Shown: positions 43,600-52,614, counted from the stretch's first letter. The stretch is 64,000 nt of DNA from SABI01 sp028532915 (GCA_963677225.1 OY781923.1:992001-1056000), one strand, 5' to 3'. Program-made: numbers and translations. The notes: generated from the letters alone by a model not told the origin.

Positions 43600-44869
43600 T
43601 GATGAAATCCTCTTTTGTTCTGTTTGTTTTGTACCAATGGATCAGCGTGATGATCAACGTCGCACTCAGCCCTCCGGCGAATCCATTGTTGTATAGATCG
43701 AGACCCCCGTGCCACGCACCGCTCGATTCGACGACTATGAGGTGGATGACACCCGCGATCACTCCGGCTGCAGGTCCGAACTGACCTGCTACAGGTGCAA
43801 GTGTAGTAGCAAACAAAGCCGCGAGCAATGGCCCGGGTGCCGAAAGTGATTTGCCGAACACCAATGTGGCAAGGATGACACCAGCAACAACCGGATAACT
43901 GTTCTTGAGAGTCTTACCGAATGAACCGAAGCCCATCACAGTCGCCATCCCGGCAATCAGCGGTCCATTAATACTGCTTTTTGTCAGCGTTACGTAAGCG
44001 AAAGATGCAAGACCCAGCAGTCCCATGTTGATCCATGGAGTCTGTGATTCGACAGCATCAAAAAAATCGGTCGGCAGTCTTCCTGAAAGAGTCTGCAGCG
44101 CCACCACTTCCCGTGCGCTCGTCATTACCTTCTGGCCGGAAGAGAGAAACCCGTATATGATGCTTGCTGCCGAAAACAGAGGGATGAGAAGTGTCAGAGC
44201 AGTCGACGGTTCAGTGTTCCACGTCACCTCAATCGGTCCCAGAAGATTCATCGCCCGCATTAGCGATGCTACGAACAATCCTATGAACCCGCATGAGAAA
44301 CCGATATTGTAGAGATTATATCCCTGATGAAGTGAAAGCATCGCTCCTGCGACCGCCGGCAGTATTATCCCTATCACCACACCTGCAAAGGCTCCCAGAG
44401 GGAGAGAGAAATAAAGAGGCAGGTTGAGGTCGAAAGCCAGAAGAGTTACCACAGGACCGAGTGCTGTTCCGAACAGGGCAATCAGAGAATAGGCTCCGAA
44501 CGATTTTCCTGCGATCTTCGAGGCGATGAAGACACCGACAAGTATGAAGGATATATTGGTCACACTCTTTCCGAACAGACCGAAACCGAACATGGTGAAT
44601 ATCGCGGCGATCGTCGGACCCGCAAGGGTGACCGAGGAGAAATACACGAGCAGCAATCCTATCATGGCTACCAGTGATGCATTGAGAAGAGCCCCTCCGA
44701 CACCTAAAACAGTGTAGTCCTGAACAAGTCTTGCAGAAACCGTCTGAATCTCCAGAAAGGAAAAGATCGTCAATCTTATCCCGTCGGTCAGAAAACCCAT
44801 GACGGCAGCACATAGCAGGAGGGATCCTAGCAGAAAATACCGCCCCTTTTCATTTGCTTCACATTTCAT
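43589..44869 (-). CDS. DUF1576 polytopic membrane protein
   Basis: A 426-residue integral membrane protein of the DUF1576 (PF07613) family, function unknown. It has about 12 hydrophobic segments and an internal duplication. In the first half GPTIAAIFTMFGFGLFGKSV, later YNLYNIGFSCGFIG, correspond to GPLIAGMATVMGFGSFGKTL and LDLYNNGFAGGLSA in the second. A two-fold pseudo-symmetric transporter or channel fold is therefore likely. The ATG has GGAGGG just upstream. It lies 78 bp downstream of the YtrA-type operon's small membrane gene and could be read from it. Confidence 0.82.
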   Translation of the reverse strand: MKCEANEKGRYFLLGSLLLCAAVMGFLTDGIRLTIFSFLEIQTVSARLVQDYTVLGVGGALLNASLVAMIGLLLVYFSSVTLAGPTIAAIFTMFGFGLFGKSVTNISFILVGVFIASKIAGKSFGAYSLIALFGTALGPVVTLLAFDLNLPLYFSLPLGAFAGVVIGIILPAVAGAMLSLHQGYNLYNIGFSCGFIGLFVASLMRAMNLLGPIEVTWNTEPSTALTLLIPLFSAASIIYGFLSSGQKVMTSAREVVALQTLSGRLPTDFFDAVESQTPWINMGLLGLASFAYVTLTKSSINGPLIAGMATVMGFGSFGKTLKNSYPVVAGVILATLVFGKSLSAPGPLLAALFATTLAPVAGQFGPAAGVIAGVIHLIVVESSGAWHGGLDLYNNGFAGGLSATLIITLIHWYKTNRTKEDFINEA

Positions 44870-44947
44870 CCGCTCCCTCCTGATTTTTCCCCATTCTATA
44901 GGTCAAAGGGAGCTGAAGCAATAAAAATTTTCACCTTCCGGCTGTTT

Positions 44948-45103
44948 TTACATATTCGTCGTCACTGTAATATGAGCTGATTCGGGGAAATAGGTCCGTA
45001 CCGTCGACTTCACAGACAGTACCAGAATGAAGGTCAGTACGATAGCACACCCATAGGCGATCAGTAATGCTTTATTGCTTTTTCTCATCTTAGTTCTCAT
45101 CAT
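44948..45103 (-). CDS. 51-residue single-span membrane protein coupled to gntR
   Basis: A short open frame not long enough for most gene callers. It reads MMRTKMRKSNKALLIAYGC then AIVLTFILVLSVKSTVRTYF and ends ITVTTNM: a basic N terminus, one membrane span (about 13-32) and a 19-residue outside tail. Its ATG overlaps the TGA of the GntR gene (ATGA), and a second ATG one codon later is also possible. The overlap, the coherent membrane topology and the otherwise unexplained 230-bp gap support it being real. It is probably the last gene of the ABC/GntR operon, perhaps a subunit or sensor of the transporter. Confidence 0.6.
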   Translation of the reverse strand: MMRTKMRKSNKALLIAYGCAIVLTFILVLSVKSTVRTYFPESAHITVTTNM

Positions 45104-45471
45104 GTTTTTCTCCATTTTTTTGGTTCGCTGTACAAGGTGGTGATCTTTTCCATCGGGATCCCCAGTCTTTCCATTTTTGAAAAGAATAAGGGGACCTCTA
45201 CGGTTAGAAACTCATCTTTCATCTGGTTGAGTACGACATCCTTTGCATTTTCGACAGCGAAATATCCCAAACCCCTCTGATTTTCGATGACTCCCTCTTC
45301 CTGCAGGATCGAGTATGTTCTCGTCACTGTATTGGGATTCACCTCGAGCGATACCGCCATGTCGCGGATGGAGGGGATCCGCTCTCCGCCACAGTATTCT
45401 CCCGACAATATCGCATTATAGACTACATCTTTGATCTGAATGTAGATTGGTGTTTCTTTATTGAATTGCAT
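45100..45471 (-). CDS. YtrA-type GntR-family repressor
   Basis: A 123-residue regulator of the short YtrA subfamily: an N-terminal winged helix (PIYIQIKDVVYNAILSGEY, RIPSIRDMAVSLEVNPNTVTRTYSILQEEGVI) and a short two-helix effector/dimer tail with LNQMKDEFLTVEVPLFF. It overlaps the permease gene by 14 bp. YtrA-type proteins repress their own ABC operons and respond to cell-wall antibiotics in Bacillus. A perfect inverted repeat over the operon promoter at 47086-47117 is the expected target. Confidence 0.9.
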   Translation of the reverse strand: MQFNKETPIYIQIKDVVYNAILSGEYCGGERIPSIRDMAVSLEVNPNTVTRTYSILQEEGVIENQRGLGYFAVENAKDVVLNQMKDEFLTVEVPLFFSKMERLGIPMEKITTLYSEPKKWRKT

Positions 45472-46228
45472 CTGTTGACTGTACCTCCTCTATTCTGAGA
45501 TAGGAGACATAGAACAGAAAGAGCGGGACGATTACATAGAAGAATATCTTGCCGATTATCTCATAGGCCTTCGGAAGTATGAAATTCGATTCAATGTAGG
45601 AAACTCTGATATAAAAAGCATCCATCTGGGCAAACGGAGTAGCTATCAGGATTCTGGCGAACAGTATAGCGAAGAATCCGAGAGAGAATATGACAAGCCA
45701 GCTGGAGAAGACGGTCTTGATAAAATGGGTCTTCTTGAAGTAGGTGCTTCCGAAGAAAAATAGAGAGCTCACCACGAAATAGAGAGGCATGTACCTGATG
45801 ATATGGGATGCAAACGGATTGAACAGAACAATCGGGCTGCCGAACAGCAGAAAGAACAGCGGTTCGAGAATCAGTGAGAGAAGGCTCATGAGAGCGAGCA
45901 GGGCGACAGGGTAGAGGACTGCCGATATGAGGGCTCTCGAGAAGAATTTTTCGAACACCGATGCAGGCAGCATAAGAAAGTTATGCTGTTTGGTTCTGTT
46001 GAACATGTCTTCAAATGTCGTGCTTGTGCTGATCGCTCCGCCGAGGAACAGGAACCAGTAGAAGAACTGGACATAGACGGGTTCAGTGTTGGAGAAGACC
46101 CCGTGTTTTACCAATACCGCATCAAGCAGTTCGATACCGGCGATGATCGCGACGATCGTGATTCCGTATATCATCCAGGATCTTTTCTCTTCCAGCAGAT
46201 CCTTCTGCAGAACTTTTATGAATCTCAT
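45458..46228 (-). CDS. ABC-2-type membrane permease
   Basis: A 256-residue membrane protein with six hydrophobic segments and no ATPase motif; the first (about 20-38) follows a basic start KVLQKDLLEEKRSWM. The plan fits ABC-2 permeases of YtrC/D or BcrB type. It overlaps the ATPase gene by four bases and the repressor gene by 14, forming a compact operon of ATPase, permease and GntR regulator. The cargo is unknown; antibiotic resistance or envelope stress is the analogy with ytr and bcr operons. Confidence 0.82.
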   Translation of the reverse strand: MRFIKVLQKDLLEEKRSWMIYGITIVAIIAGIELLDAVLVKHGVFSNTEPVYVQFFYWFLFLGGAISTSTTFEDMFNRTKQHNFLMLPASVFEKFFSRALISAVLYPVALLALMSLLSLILEPLFFLLFGSPIVLFNPFASHIIRYMPLYFVVSSLFFFGSTYFKKTHFIKTVFSSWLVIFSLGFFAILFARILIATPFAQMDAFYIRVSYIESNFILPKAYEIIGKIFFYVIVPLFLFYVSYLRIEEVQSTDAIQ

Positions 46229-47070
46229 ATGGTTACTCCTGTGAATTTTTCAAAGTGTCGGGGGGATGAGATCACTGCGTTGAACAAGAACTCAATATCG
46301 AGCGGGGTGTGTGAATCACAGTCCTCTCTCTTTGTGAGCGTCACATAACCGGCGGCACTCTTTTCGCAGTAGATCGGCATCATCTCTGCGGTCAGAGGTG
46401 TATCGGATACATGGATCGAGAACGATCTTTCCAGTTCGTCCATTGTGGAATTCAGCATCACTTTCTGGTTGTGAATGATGATGATCGGGTCGATCAGCTG
46501 ATCCATATCCCTCACCTGATGTGTACTGATGATGATTGTCCTTTCATCACTCATCGCCGAGGCGACAGTCTTTCTGAACTGGCTTTTGGAAGGGATATCG
46601 AGCCCGTTGGTCGGTTCATCCAGAATCACTGTCGAAGTGTTTGATGCCAGAGCGAATGAGAGAAGGAACTTCTTCTTCTGGCCGAAGGAAAGCTTATGAA
46701 GCGAAACTGCCGGGTCAAGTTGAAACTCTTTCAGAAACTGATCCATCATACTCTGATCGAATCGGGGATAAAAAGGTGCATACAGGTTCGTATACTGATC
46801 CGGATTCATTCTCGGCAGAAGAAACTCTTCGGGAACATAGAAAAGCTCCTGCAAAAAGGCCGGGTGTCTGTCTGCCGGATTCTCATCTTTTATGAGTATA
46901 TTTCCTCCGAGAGGAAAGAGCTGTCCGCTCAGAAGTTTGAGCAGGGTCGTTTTTCCGGCACCGTTGAGACCCAGCAGTCCATAGATATTTCCCTCATGTA
47001 TGTTCAAAGAAAGGTCGCTGAACAATGATGTTGTATCATATGCGAAGTCCAGATGCTTCACTGTTATCAT
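46225..47070 (-). CDS. ABC transporter ATPase of the YtrA-type operon
   Basis: A 281-residue ATPase: LLGLNGAGKTTLLKLLSG (Walker A, about residue 33), KLSFGQKKKFLLSFALA (signature with SFGQ), VILDEPTNGLDIPSK (Walker B) and ISTHQVRDMDQL (switch His). After about residue 215 is a C-terminal extension with YCEKSAAGYVTLTKRED. AAGGAG precedes the ATG by eight bases. It is the first gene after the operator. Bacitracin-, peptide- or envelope-related export is possible. Confidence 0.92.
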   Translation of the reverse strand: MITVKHLDFAYDTTSLFSDLSLNIHEGNIYGLLGLNGAGKTTLLKLLSGQLFPLGGNILIKDENPADRHPAFLQELFYVPEEFLLPRMNPDQYTNLYAPFYPRFDQSMMDQFLKEFQLDPAVSLHKLSFGQKKKFLLSFALASNTSTVILDEPTNGLDIPSKSQFRKTVASAMSDERTIIISTHQVRDMDQLIDPIIIIHNQKVMLNSTMDELERSFSIHVSDTPLTAEMMPIYCEKSAAGYVTLTKREDCDSHTPLDIEFLFNAVISSPRHFEKFTGVTI

Positions 47071-47085
47071 AAATGAACTCCTTAG

Positions 47086-47117
47086 TTCTAGTGTATTACT
47101 TAACTAGTACACTAGAA
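47086..47117. promoter_or_regulatory. perfect inverted repeat, operator for the YtrA-type repressor
   Basis: Arms TTCTAGTGTA (47086-47095) and TACACTAGAA (47108-47117) are perfect complements with a 12-bp spacer. The AGTGTA...TACACT core resembles the site I recall for Bacillus YtrA (similar arms, about 13-bp spacer). It overlaps the -10 region of the - strand promoter. Confidence 0.8.
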
Positions 47118-47132
47118 GTTTAGGAATGTCAA
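47104..47132 (-). promoter_or_regulatory. promoter of the YtrA-type ABC operon
   Basis: On the - strand a consensus TTGACA (47132-47127) and TACTAG (47109-47104) are 17 bp apart. The -10 box and the start point lie inside the inverted repeat, so repressor binding would block RNA polymerase. Confidence 0.6.
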
Positions 47133-47200
47133 TATAAAAGATGAGAATTTTCAAAAATACTATTGAATCTGTGCTATAGTTTGACAAAAATGGTGACTGC

Positions 47201-48463
47201 ATGAAAAATTACGACGAAAAACTGCCTTCAAAGTTTGACAAAAACGCTCAATACTATAAATTTTGTGCATACGGATTTTTGAAGAATCTCAAATTCTATG
47301 AACCATTTCTCATTCTGTTCTTTTTGGAAAAAGGGATCACCTTTCTCCAGATCGGAGTGTTGTATGCCATACGCGAAATACTGATCAACATATTCGAGAT
47401 TCCTAGCGGTCTTGCCGCGGACACCTTCGGAAGAAGAAGATCCATGGCGTTCAGTCTTATCGCCTATATTTTTTCGTTCACAACATTCTTTTTCTCCCAT
47501 AATTTCTGGATTCTCATACTCGCCATGTTTTTCTATGCGGTAGGGGATGCTTTCAGAACAGGTACTCATAAGGCCATGATATTCGTCTATCTGAAAGAGA
47601 ACAACATTTCCCATCTGAGGGCCGCCTACTACGGAGCGACCAGATCATGCAGTCAGATCGGTTCGGCTTTGAGTGCTCTCATAGCTGCATTTCTTGTCTT
47701 CACAAGCGGATCATACAGATACATCTTCCTTTTTACGATAATCCCGTATGTCATCGACCTGTTTCTGATTCTGAGTTATCCCAAAAGTCTTGATCATGTC
47801 GACAAAGAGGATGATCAGACAGTGCTCTCCCTTTTCAAGACACAGATTGTCTCGCTGGTAAAAAGTTTCAGGAACATGACGTTGGTGAAAGCCATCGGAA
47901 ATCAGGCGCTGTACAGCGGTTATTATAAGGCTGTCAAAGATTATATCCAGCCGATGATCACCTCGCTGGCTGTGGCGACGACACTTTTTTCAATCGAATC
48001 GGAAAAGCAGAAGGTCGCGCTGGTGACTGCAGTAGTGTACGGTATCCTCTATATTCTGACGAGTATCGTCTCACGCCGTTCGGCGGCAGTATCCTCGGTT
48101 TTTTCTTCAAAGCAGAAGGCCTTGAATGTCTATCTTTTCACCGGAGCTCTCCTGGGGATCTCAAGCACTCTTCTCTATTACAGAAACATCCCTTTGGTTT
48201 CCATTCTTTTGTTTTTCGGTATATACATCATTGAGAACCTGAGAAAACCGGTAGGGATAGATTATCTGACATCGCTGATGAAATCGGAAGTACTCGCTTC
48301 TTCCCTAAGTGTTGAAAGTCAGAGCGAGACCCTGTTCTCGGTTCTTTTCTCCCTCCTGATCGGACTGTTCAGCTCTCTGTTTTCGATCGAGATCGCCCTC
48401 ATCTGTGTCTCAATTCTGATGTTCTTCCTCTCATTTGTGTTCAGGGTAAAAGCTGAAAAGTGA
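47201..48463 (+). CDS. MFS transporter
   Basis: A 420-residue, 12-segment major facilitator. The segment 2-3 loop AADTFGRRRSMAFS carries the family G-x-x-x-D/G-R-x-G-R/K-type motif, and the first helix region GITFLQIGVLYAIREI fits. The early part, YKFCAYGFLKNLKFYEPFLILFFLEKGI, is shared with a group of small-drug or amino-acid/peptide exporters. The substrate is unknown. TATAGT at 47175-47180 could be the -10 box, 20 bases before the ATG. It is divergent from the YtrA-type operon, and the shared region is only 130 bp, so the repressor may affect it too. Confidence 0.8.
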   Translation: MKNYDEKLPSKFDKNAQYYKFCAYGFLKNLKFYEPFLILFFLEKGITFLQIGVLYAIREILINIFEIPSGLAADTFGRRRSMAFSLIAYIFSFTTFFFSHNFWILILAMFFYAVGDAFRTGTHKAMIFVYLKENNISHLRAAYYGATRSCSQIGSALSALIAAFLVFTSGSYRYIFLFTIIPYVIDLFLILSYPKSLDHVDKEDDQTVLSLFKTQIVSLVKSFRNMTLVKAIGNQALYSGYYKAVKDYIQPMITSLAVATTLFSIESEKQKVALVTAVVYGILYILTSIVSRRSAAVSSVFSSKQKALNVYLFTGALLGISSTLLYYRNIPLVSILLFFGIYIIENLRKPVGIDYLTSLMKSEVLASSLSVESQSETLFSVLFSLLIGLFSSLFSIEIALICVSILMFFLSFVFRVKAEK

Positions 48464-48538
48464 AAATTTACCGTATCTTTACCTACAATTAATTTTCTCT
48501 CACTCTAAAATATGTATACTATGAACCAGAGGTGAGAG

Positions 48539-49249
48539 ATGGCAAAGATATTTGTAGTAGAAGATAATGCAGGTCTGAGTGAAGCGATTATTTCCTATTT
48601 ATCGATAGAGGGACATAACCCCATTTTATTTGACCGGGTAAACGGTGTCGTCGAAGCGGCAGCGATGGCTCAACCTGACCTGATCATCCTTGATGTTATG
48701 CTGCCGGACGGGAACGGCTTCAATATTGCTAGAAAGATCAAAGAGGAAGCCGATATCCCTATCATGTTTCTGACCGCCCGGTCGAGTGAGTCAGACAGAA
48801 TAACAGGCTTCGAACTGGGAGCCGACGATTATGTGGTCAAACCATTTTCAATGAGAGAACTCGTTCTGAGAGTCCGATCACTCCTTGCCAGAGTGAACAG
48901 AAGCACCGCTCAGACGGAAGATCATCATCACCTGTTTATCCATACGGATGAAAAGGGGGTGAAGCATACCCTCGAACTCGATGAAGATGCACATACCTGC
49001 AGTCAGGACGGAAAAGAGATAAAACTTACTGCGACTGAGTGGAAGATCATATTCTATCTTGCAGTTCACCACCACACGCTGATTTCCCGGGAGCAGCTTC
49101 TCGGTCAATGTCTGGACTACCTTGCCGAGGGATCCCAGCGTTCGATCAACACCCACATGAAGAATATCAGGGCGAAGCTGGAGCAGGTCAACTGGGTAGA
49201 AACGGTCAGGGGGTTCGGATACCGGTTCATTGGAGAAAATGATAAATGA
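48539..49249 (+). CDS. OmpR-family response regulator
   Basis: A 236-residue two-domain regulator. The receiver has the acidic pair VVEDN, phospho-acceptor Asp52 in ILDVMLPDG, Thr/Ser in FLTARSS and Lys101 in VVKPF. The C-terminal winged helix has ITLTATEWKII-type start (KLTATEWKIIFYL), QLLGQCLDY and the recognition helix RSINTHMKNIRAKL with RGFGYRF. AGAGGTGAG precedes the ATG; TATACT at 48515-48520 may be the -10 box, without a good -35, as at activator-dependent promoters. Its stop overlaps the kinase start (ATGA). Confidence 0.93.
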   Translation: MAKIFVVEDNAGLSEAIISYLSIEGHNPILFDRVNGVVEAAAMAQPDLIILDVMLPDGNGFNIARKIKEEADIPIMFLTARSSESDRITGFELGADDYVVKPFSMRELVLRVRSLLARVNRSTAQTEDHHHLFIHTDEKGVKHTLELDEDAHTCSQDGKEIKLTATEWKIIFYLAVHHHTLISREQLLGQCLDYLAEGSQRSINTHMKNIRAKLEQVNWVETVRGFGYRFIGENDK

Positions 49250-50544
49250 CAATTGTTAAAAAGACCTTCCTTGTATTCATCATCGCATTCATTGTTCAGC
49301 TGACTGTCATTTCATCATTCATCTATTTCGGATTCAACCGTTCAGCATCCATGTGGAAGAATATCAGGGAGGAGCAGGCGTATGAAGCGGTAGTCGATGT
49401 TCTTCAGAAAGATGAGAATGTCGTGATCGAATTTCCCGGTCCCATCGCCGTGTTCGATTCCGATATGAACATCGTCCATACAAATCAGTTCGATCCTCTC
49501 GGGAAAAAAGAGTTCAAAGGCGGTGATGCGCCGCTTGTTCCTGTTTTTGTGGAAGATACACTCATCGGTTACTACCAGATACGTCCGACTAACTTTGATG
49601 ATGACACGGCGAACCGGGCCCTCCTGTCCGCGATGAGCAGAATTCTTATCCTCGCTCTCTTCGTCTCTCTCATCGTATCGATTCTGGCCGCCCTCTACTT
49701 TTCCAAGACGATCAGTCGTCCTGCAGATAAACTCGCCGCTCAACTGCGCGGCATGAAGAACGGCGAGATGGATGATCCTGTTAGGATAAAAGGGGGAACT
49801 GAACTGGTGAATATCGCCGAGGCTGTAGAACAGCTGCGCCTGCAGATCGTCCATGAACAGAATCTCAGAGCACAGTGGGGTCAGGATATCGCACACGACC
49901 TGCGTACTCCGATAGCATCGATAAGAGCTCAGCTGGAGGGGATGAGCGATAATATACTGGAACCTTCCACTCAGCGATTCGAAGCGATGCTCGGTGAACT
50001 GATGAGAATAGGTAATCTGATAAATGATCTTGAGACCCTTATGATGCTTGAATCACCCGAGATCGCCGTCCATCCTACTTTGATCGATATCCCCCAGCTT
50101 TTCGATGTTCTCCGTCAGAGATTCACCCATATATTCGGAGAGAAACAGTTATCGTTCTCCTCATATGCCGGTTTCGAGACTCTTCGCGGTGACGAATCTC
50201 TGCTGCGCAGAGCTCTATCCAACCTGTTGAGCAACGCCTACCGCTACAGTGATGAGGGAAGCACCGTAACAATGAGAGCCTATGAGAATGAAGATGGTTT
50301 CAATATAGGAGTTCACAACTGGGGAGTTGTGATAACAGAGGAAGAGAAGGAGAAGATCTTCAACCGTCTCTACCGGGGAGAGTTCGCAAGGAAAACCCCG
50401 GGCTCCGGTCTCGGACTCACGATAGTATATCAGATTGCACAGCTTCATCAAGCTAGCGTGAGTGTCGACAGCGGGCCGGAGAGGGGTACAGTGTTTACAT
50501 TGACATTCCCGCATTCTAATAGTCATTCAGACGAAGAAGCATAA
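49246..50544 (+). CDS. sensor histidine kinase
   Basis: A 432-residue membrane kinase that partners the upstream regulator. Segments at about 7-27 and 128-150 flank a roughly 100-residue outside sensor domain (PGPIAVFDSDMNIVHTNQFDP, ending TLIGYYQIRP). A HAMP linker is followed by QDIAHDLRTPIASIRAQL with the phospho-His, then the ATPase domain with RALSNLLSNAYRYS (N box) and TPGSGLGLTIVYQIAQLHQ (G box). Its last 29 bp overlap the 3' end of the convergent lipoprotein gene. The signal is unknown. Confidence 0.93.
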   Translation: MTIVKKTFLVFIIAFIVQLTVISSFIYFGFNRSASMWKNIREEQAYEAVVDVLQKDENVVIEFPGPIAVFDSDMNIVHTNQFDPLGKKEFKGGDAPLVPVFVEDTLIGYYQIRPTNFDDDTANRALLSAMSRILILALFVSLIVSILAALYFSKTISRPADKLAAQLRGMKNGEMDDPVRIKGGTELVNIAEAVEQLRLQIVHEQNLRAQWGQDIAHDLRTPIASIRAQLEGMSDNILEPSTQRFEAMLGELMRIGNLINDLETLMMLESPEIAVHPTLIDIPQLFDVLRQRFTHIFGEKQLSFSSYAGFETLRGDESLLRRALSNLLSNAYRYSDEGSTVTMRAYENEDGFNIGVHNWGVVITEEEKEKIFNRLYRGEFARKTPGSGLGLTIVYQIAQLHQASVSVDSGPERGTVFTLTFPHSNSHSDEEA

Positions 50545-52564
50545 GCTGGGAAGACCCTGACAGACTGAGCATGTTCCCTTTGGGAGAGTAATCAATCTGT
50601 ATCTGCTGCAGGGAGGGAATCTGTATCTCTTCAGAGCTGTAGGAAGGTACTCCCCCCAGCAGCGAGAAGGATGCCAGCACGTATTGCGATGTGCTGTTGA
50701 TGCTCCATCCCTTATTGTAGAGATTGTTGTAGGCGATGTTGTGCAGGTGTTCATCAAATGTGGTCACCTGTTCGACATATTCGTAAAAACCGCTGCCGGG
50801 GTTTGATGCATAGACGAATAATCCGTTGTCTGTGAGGACATGGGCTTTACCGTCCACCATAGTCACCATCTCAAGGTTTCCGTGTGAAGAAGAGATCATA
50901 TTGTTGCTTTCGAAATTCAATACAGGATTTCCGTAATAGTCGTAGCCGATCGAATATGTGTGGAACGTATCGTTCGGTGATGATGTGACGATCAAAGTGG
51001 AATTATCATTGGAGATCCGAAGATCTGAACACTCTTCTATCGTGTAGAAGAACTGTCCCAGCGGAATCTGGTTATAGACAGAGATAGTCTGTTCACTGTA
51101 CGGCAGAATGTAGGTATTCTTATCCTGTCTGTCTACGAAAAAAAGGGTGTTGTTCGCATCGTCGATCACCGCATTCGTTATCGATGAGGACCAGGACGCC
51201 GTAGAAGGATCGAAAGATGCGATCTTGTTCAATGTCGCTGAATCGCTGTCATAAGAGTAGGCGACGACTATACCGAGATTCTTCGCGGTGGTGAATATGA
51301 TATCTTCGGCACTGTCGGCTGTGATATCGGTGATCCCCTGGGTAGGATGTGAATCGGATGCTACACTCACACCGCTTTCGTTCTTCGGATAGTTCTGAAG
51401 CACCATCAGCGTGTCGTTGACTATTTCGCAGATCTGAAGCCCCTGTGAACTCGCAAGCAGTATCCTTCCGTCCCGCAGAAATTCGCTGTCACTCACATTC
51501 TGAAGATAATAGGGATTATCAGCAGCATCGACATCAGATGTGGTCAGATGAGAGACTACAACCGGTAATCCTCCATTCGGGGTCACAGAGGCTCTGAATT
51601 TTTTTGTTGAAGAACCCATATTTCCGATAAGGGGGCCTTCCGCCACCGCATCAAGCCTGTGATGTCCCGTATACGTGGAAAACTGAACAGATTCTCCTGT
51701 CGCTAAATACTCTCCATCAAGATACCATGCCACCTGATAATTCTTTTCCCCTTGATATTGATCGGTGAAGGTCGCCTCTACGATTGTATTTGGGAGAATC
51801 ACATCGTCGATCCCGGTAATCTCTCCCTCGATCATTTTCCCGATAGATGAATGGATGGTCAGTCCTGTTGCCTCGGGAGCGGCAGTCTCCACGTTCAGTT
51901 CGATCTCCGCGACTGTGGTCTTGTCATCGAGGATCCTAATGACATCGATTCCTCCCGCGATCTTGACTCCTTCACTGTAGAGACTGTAGTGAATTTCGTA
52001 GATACCAGCATCGAGCTGCGTTTCATAGACAGCAGAGGAACTTCCTTCATAGATGATGATATCGTCGCTGATATCGACCGATTCTCCTCCCTGGACTGTC
52101 AGAGTCGACTCGATGGTGATTCCCCCGAATACCTCATCTCCCCAGCTGAAGCCCGCCTGCAGCGTTCCTCTTCCGATGAGTGTATCGACAGAGATATCGA
52201 CTACATTTTCTCTGGTGGAGAGAAGGAAGGTCGTCTCTCCTTTTGCGATCGGAGTTCCCTGCTGGTTGATCCCGGTGACTTTCAACTCCCATGTTCCGAT
52301 CATAAGACCGTTGATGTCGACCTGAGAACTGCCAGTGGTGATGGAAAAGGTCTGATCATTGGGACCTTCTCCTTCGATGATGTACCCGAAGATATCGAGC
52401 CCTTCTCCCGCCGGTGAATAGAGACTCCGGGTGTTCATCTGCTGACTGATCTTTTCGTTCAGTCTCACTCTCATGGTGATTCGACTCTCTTCTGTATTGC
52501 AGCCTGCAAGAGCGAATGCAGCAAGAAGAAGAGTGATTAGTTTGATAACAGTGTATTTTTTCAT
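50516..52564 (-). CDS. large lipoprotein with beta-rich, propeller-like C-terminal half
   Basis: A 682-residue lipoprotein: signal MKKYTVIKLITLLLAAFALAG then lipobox Cys. The start at 52564 is chosen for GGAGGTG seven bases upstream, over 52579. The first 200 residues carry repeated beta units (GTWELKVTGINQQGTPIAKGETTF; AGIYEIHYSLYSEGVKIAGG) like Ig/carboxypeptidase-regulatory modules. After about residue 340 come repeats of the kind SDSEFLRDGRILLASSQGLQICEI, VDDANNTLFFVDRQDKNTYIL-like strands and VDGKAHVLTDNGLFVYA, suggesting a propeller. It probably sits in the outer membrane, facing out or inward; no enzymatic motif is seen. It faces the two-component system. Confidence 0.72.
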   Translation of the reverse strand: MKKYTVIKLITLLLAAFALAGCNTEESRITMRVRLNEKISQQMNTRSLYSPAGEGLDIFGYIIEGEGPNDQTFSITTGSSQVDINGLMIGTWELKVTGINQQGTPIAKGETTFLLSTRENVVDISVDTLIGRGTLQAGFSWGDEVFGGITIESTLTVQGGESVDISDDIIIYEGSSSAVYETQLDAGIYEIHYSLYSEGVKIAGGIDVIRILDDKTTVAEIELNVETAAPEATGLTIHSSIGKMIEGEITGIDDVILPNTIVEATFTDQYQGEKNYQVAWYLDGEYLATGESVQFSTYTGHHRLDAVAEGPLIGNMGSSTKKFRASVTPNGGLPVVVSHLTTSDVDAADNPYYLQNVSDSEFLRDGRILLASSQGLQICEIVNDTLMVLQNYPKNESGVSVASDSHPTQGITDITADSAEDIIFTTAKNLGIVVAYSYDSDSATLNKIASFDPSTASWSSSITNAVIDDANNTLFFVDRQDKNTYILPYSEQTISVYNQIPLGQFFYTIEECSDLRISNDNSTLIVTSSPNDTFHTYSIGYDYYGNPVLNFESNNMISSSHGNLEMVTMVDGKAHVLTDNGLFVYASNPGSGFYEYVEQVTTFDEHLHNIAYNNLYNKGWSINSTSQYVLASFSLLGGVPSYSSEEIQIPSLQQIQIDYSPKGNMLSLSGSSQLMLLRLNDY

Positions 52565-52614
52565 ATGCACCTCCATCAAACAAATCTAATAGCGATTCTT
52601 CCTGCTTCACCGTA

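Noticed and set aside
48464..48538. Full sigma70 promoter for the two-component system
   Set aside because: TATACT at 48515-48520 is a good -10 box, but no acceptable -35 hexamer lies 16-18 bp upstream.
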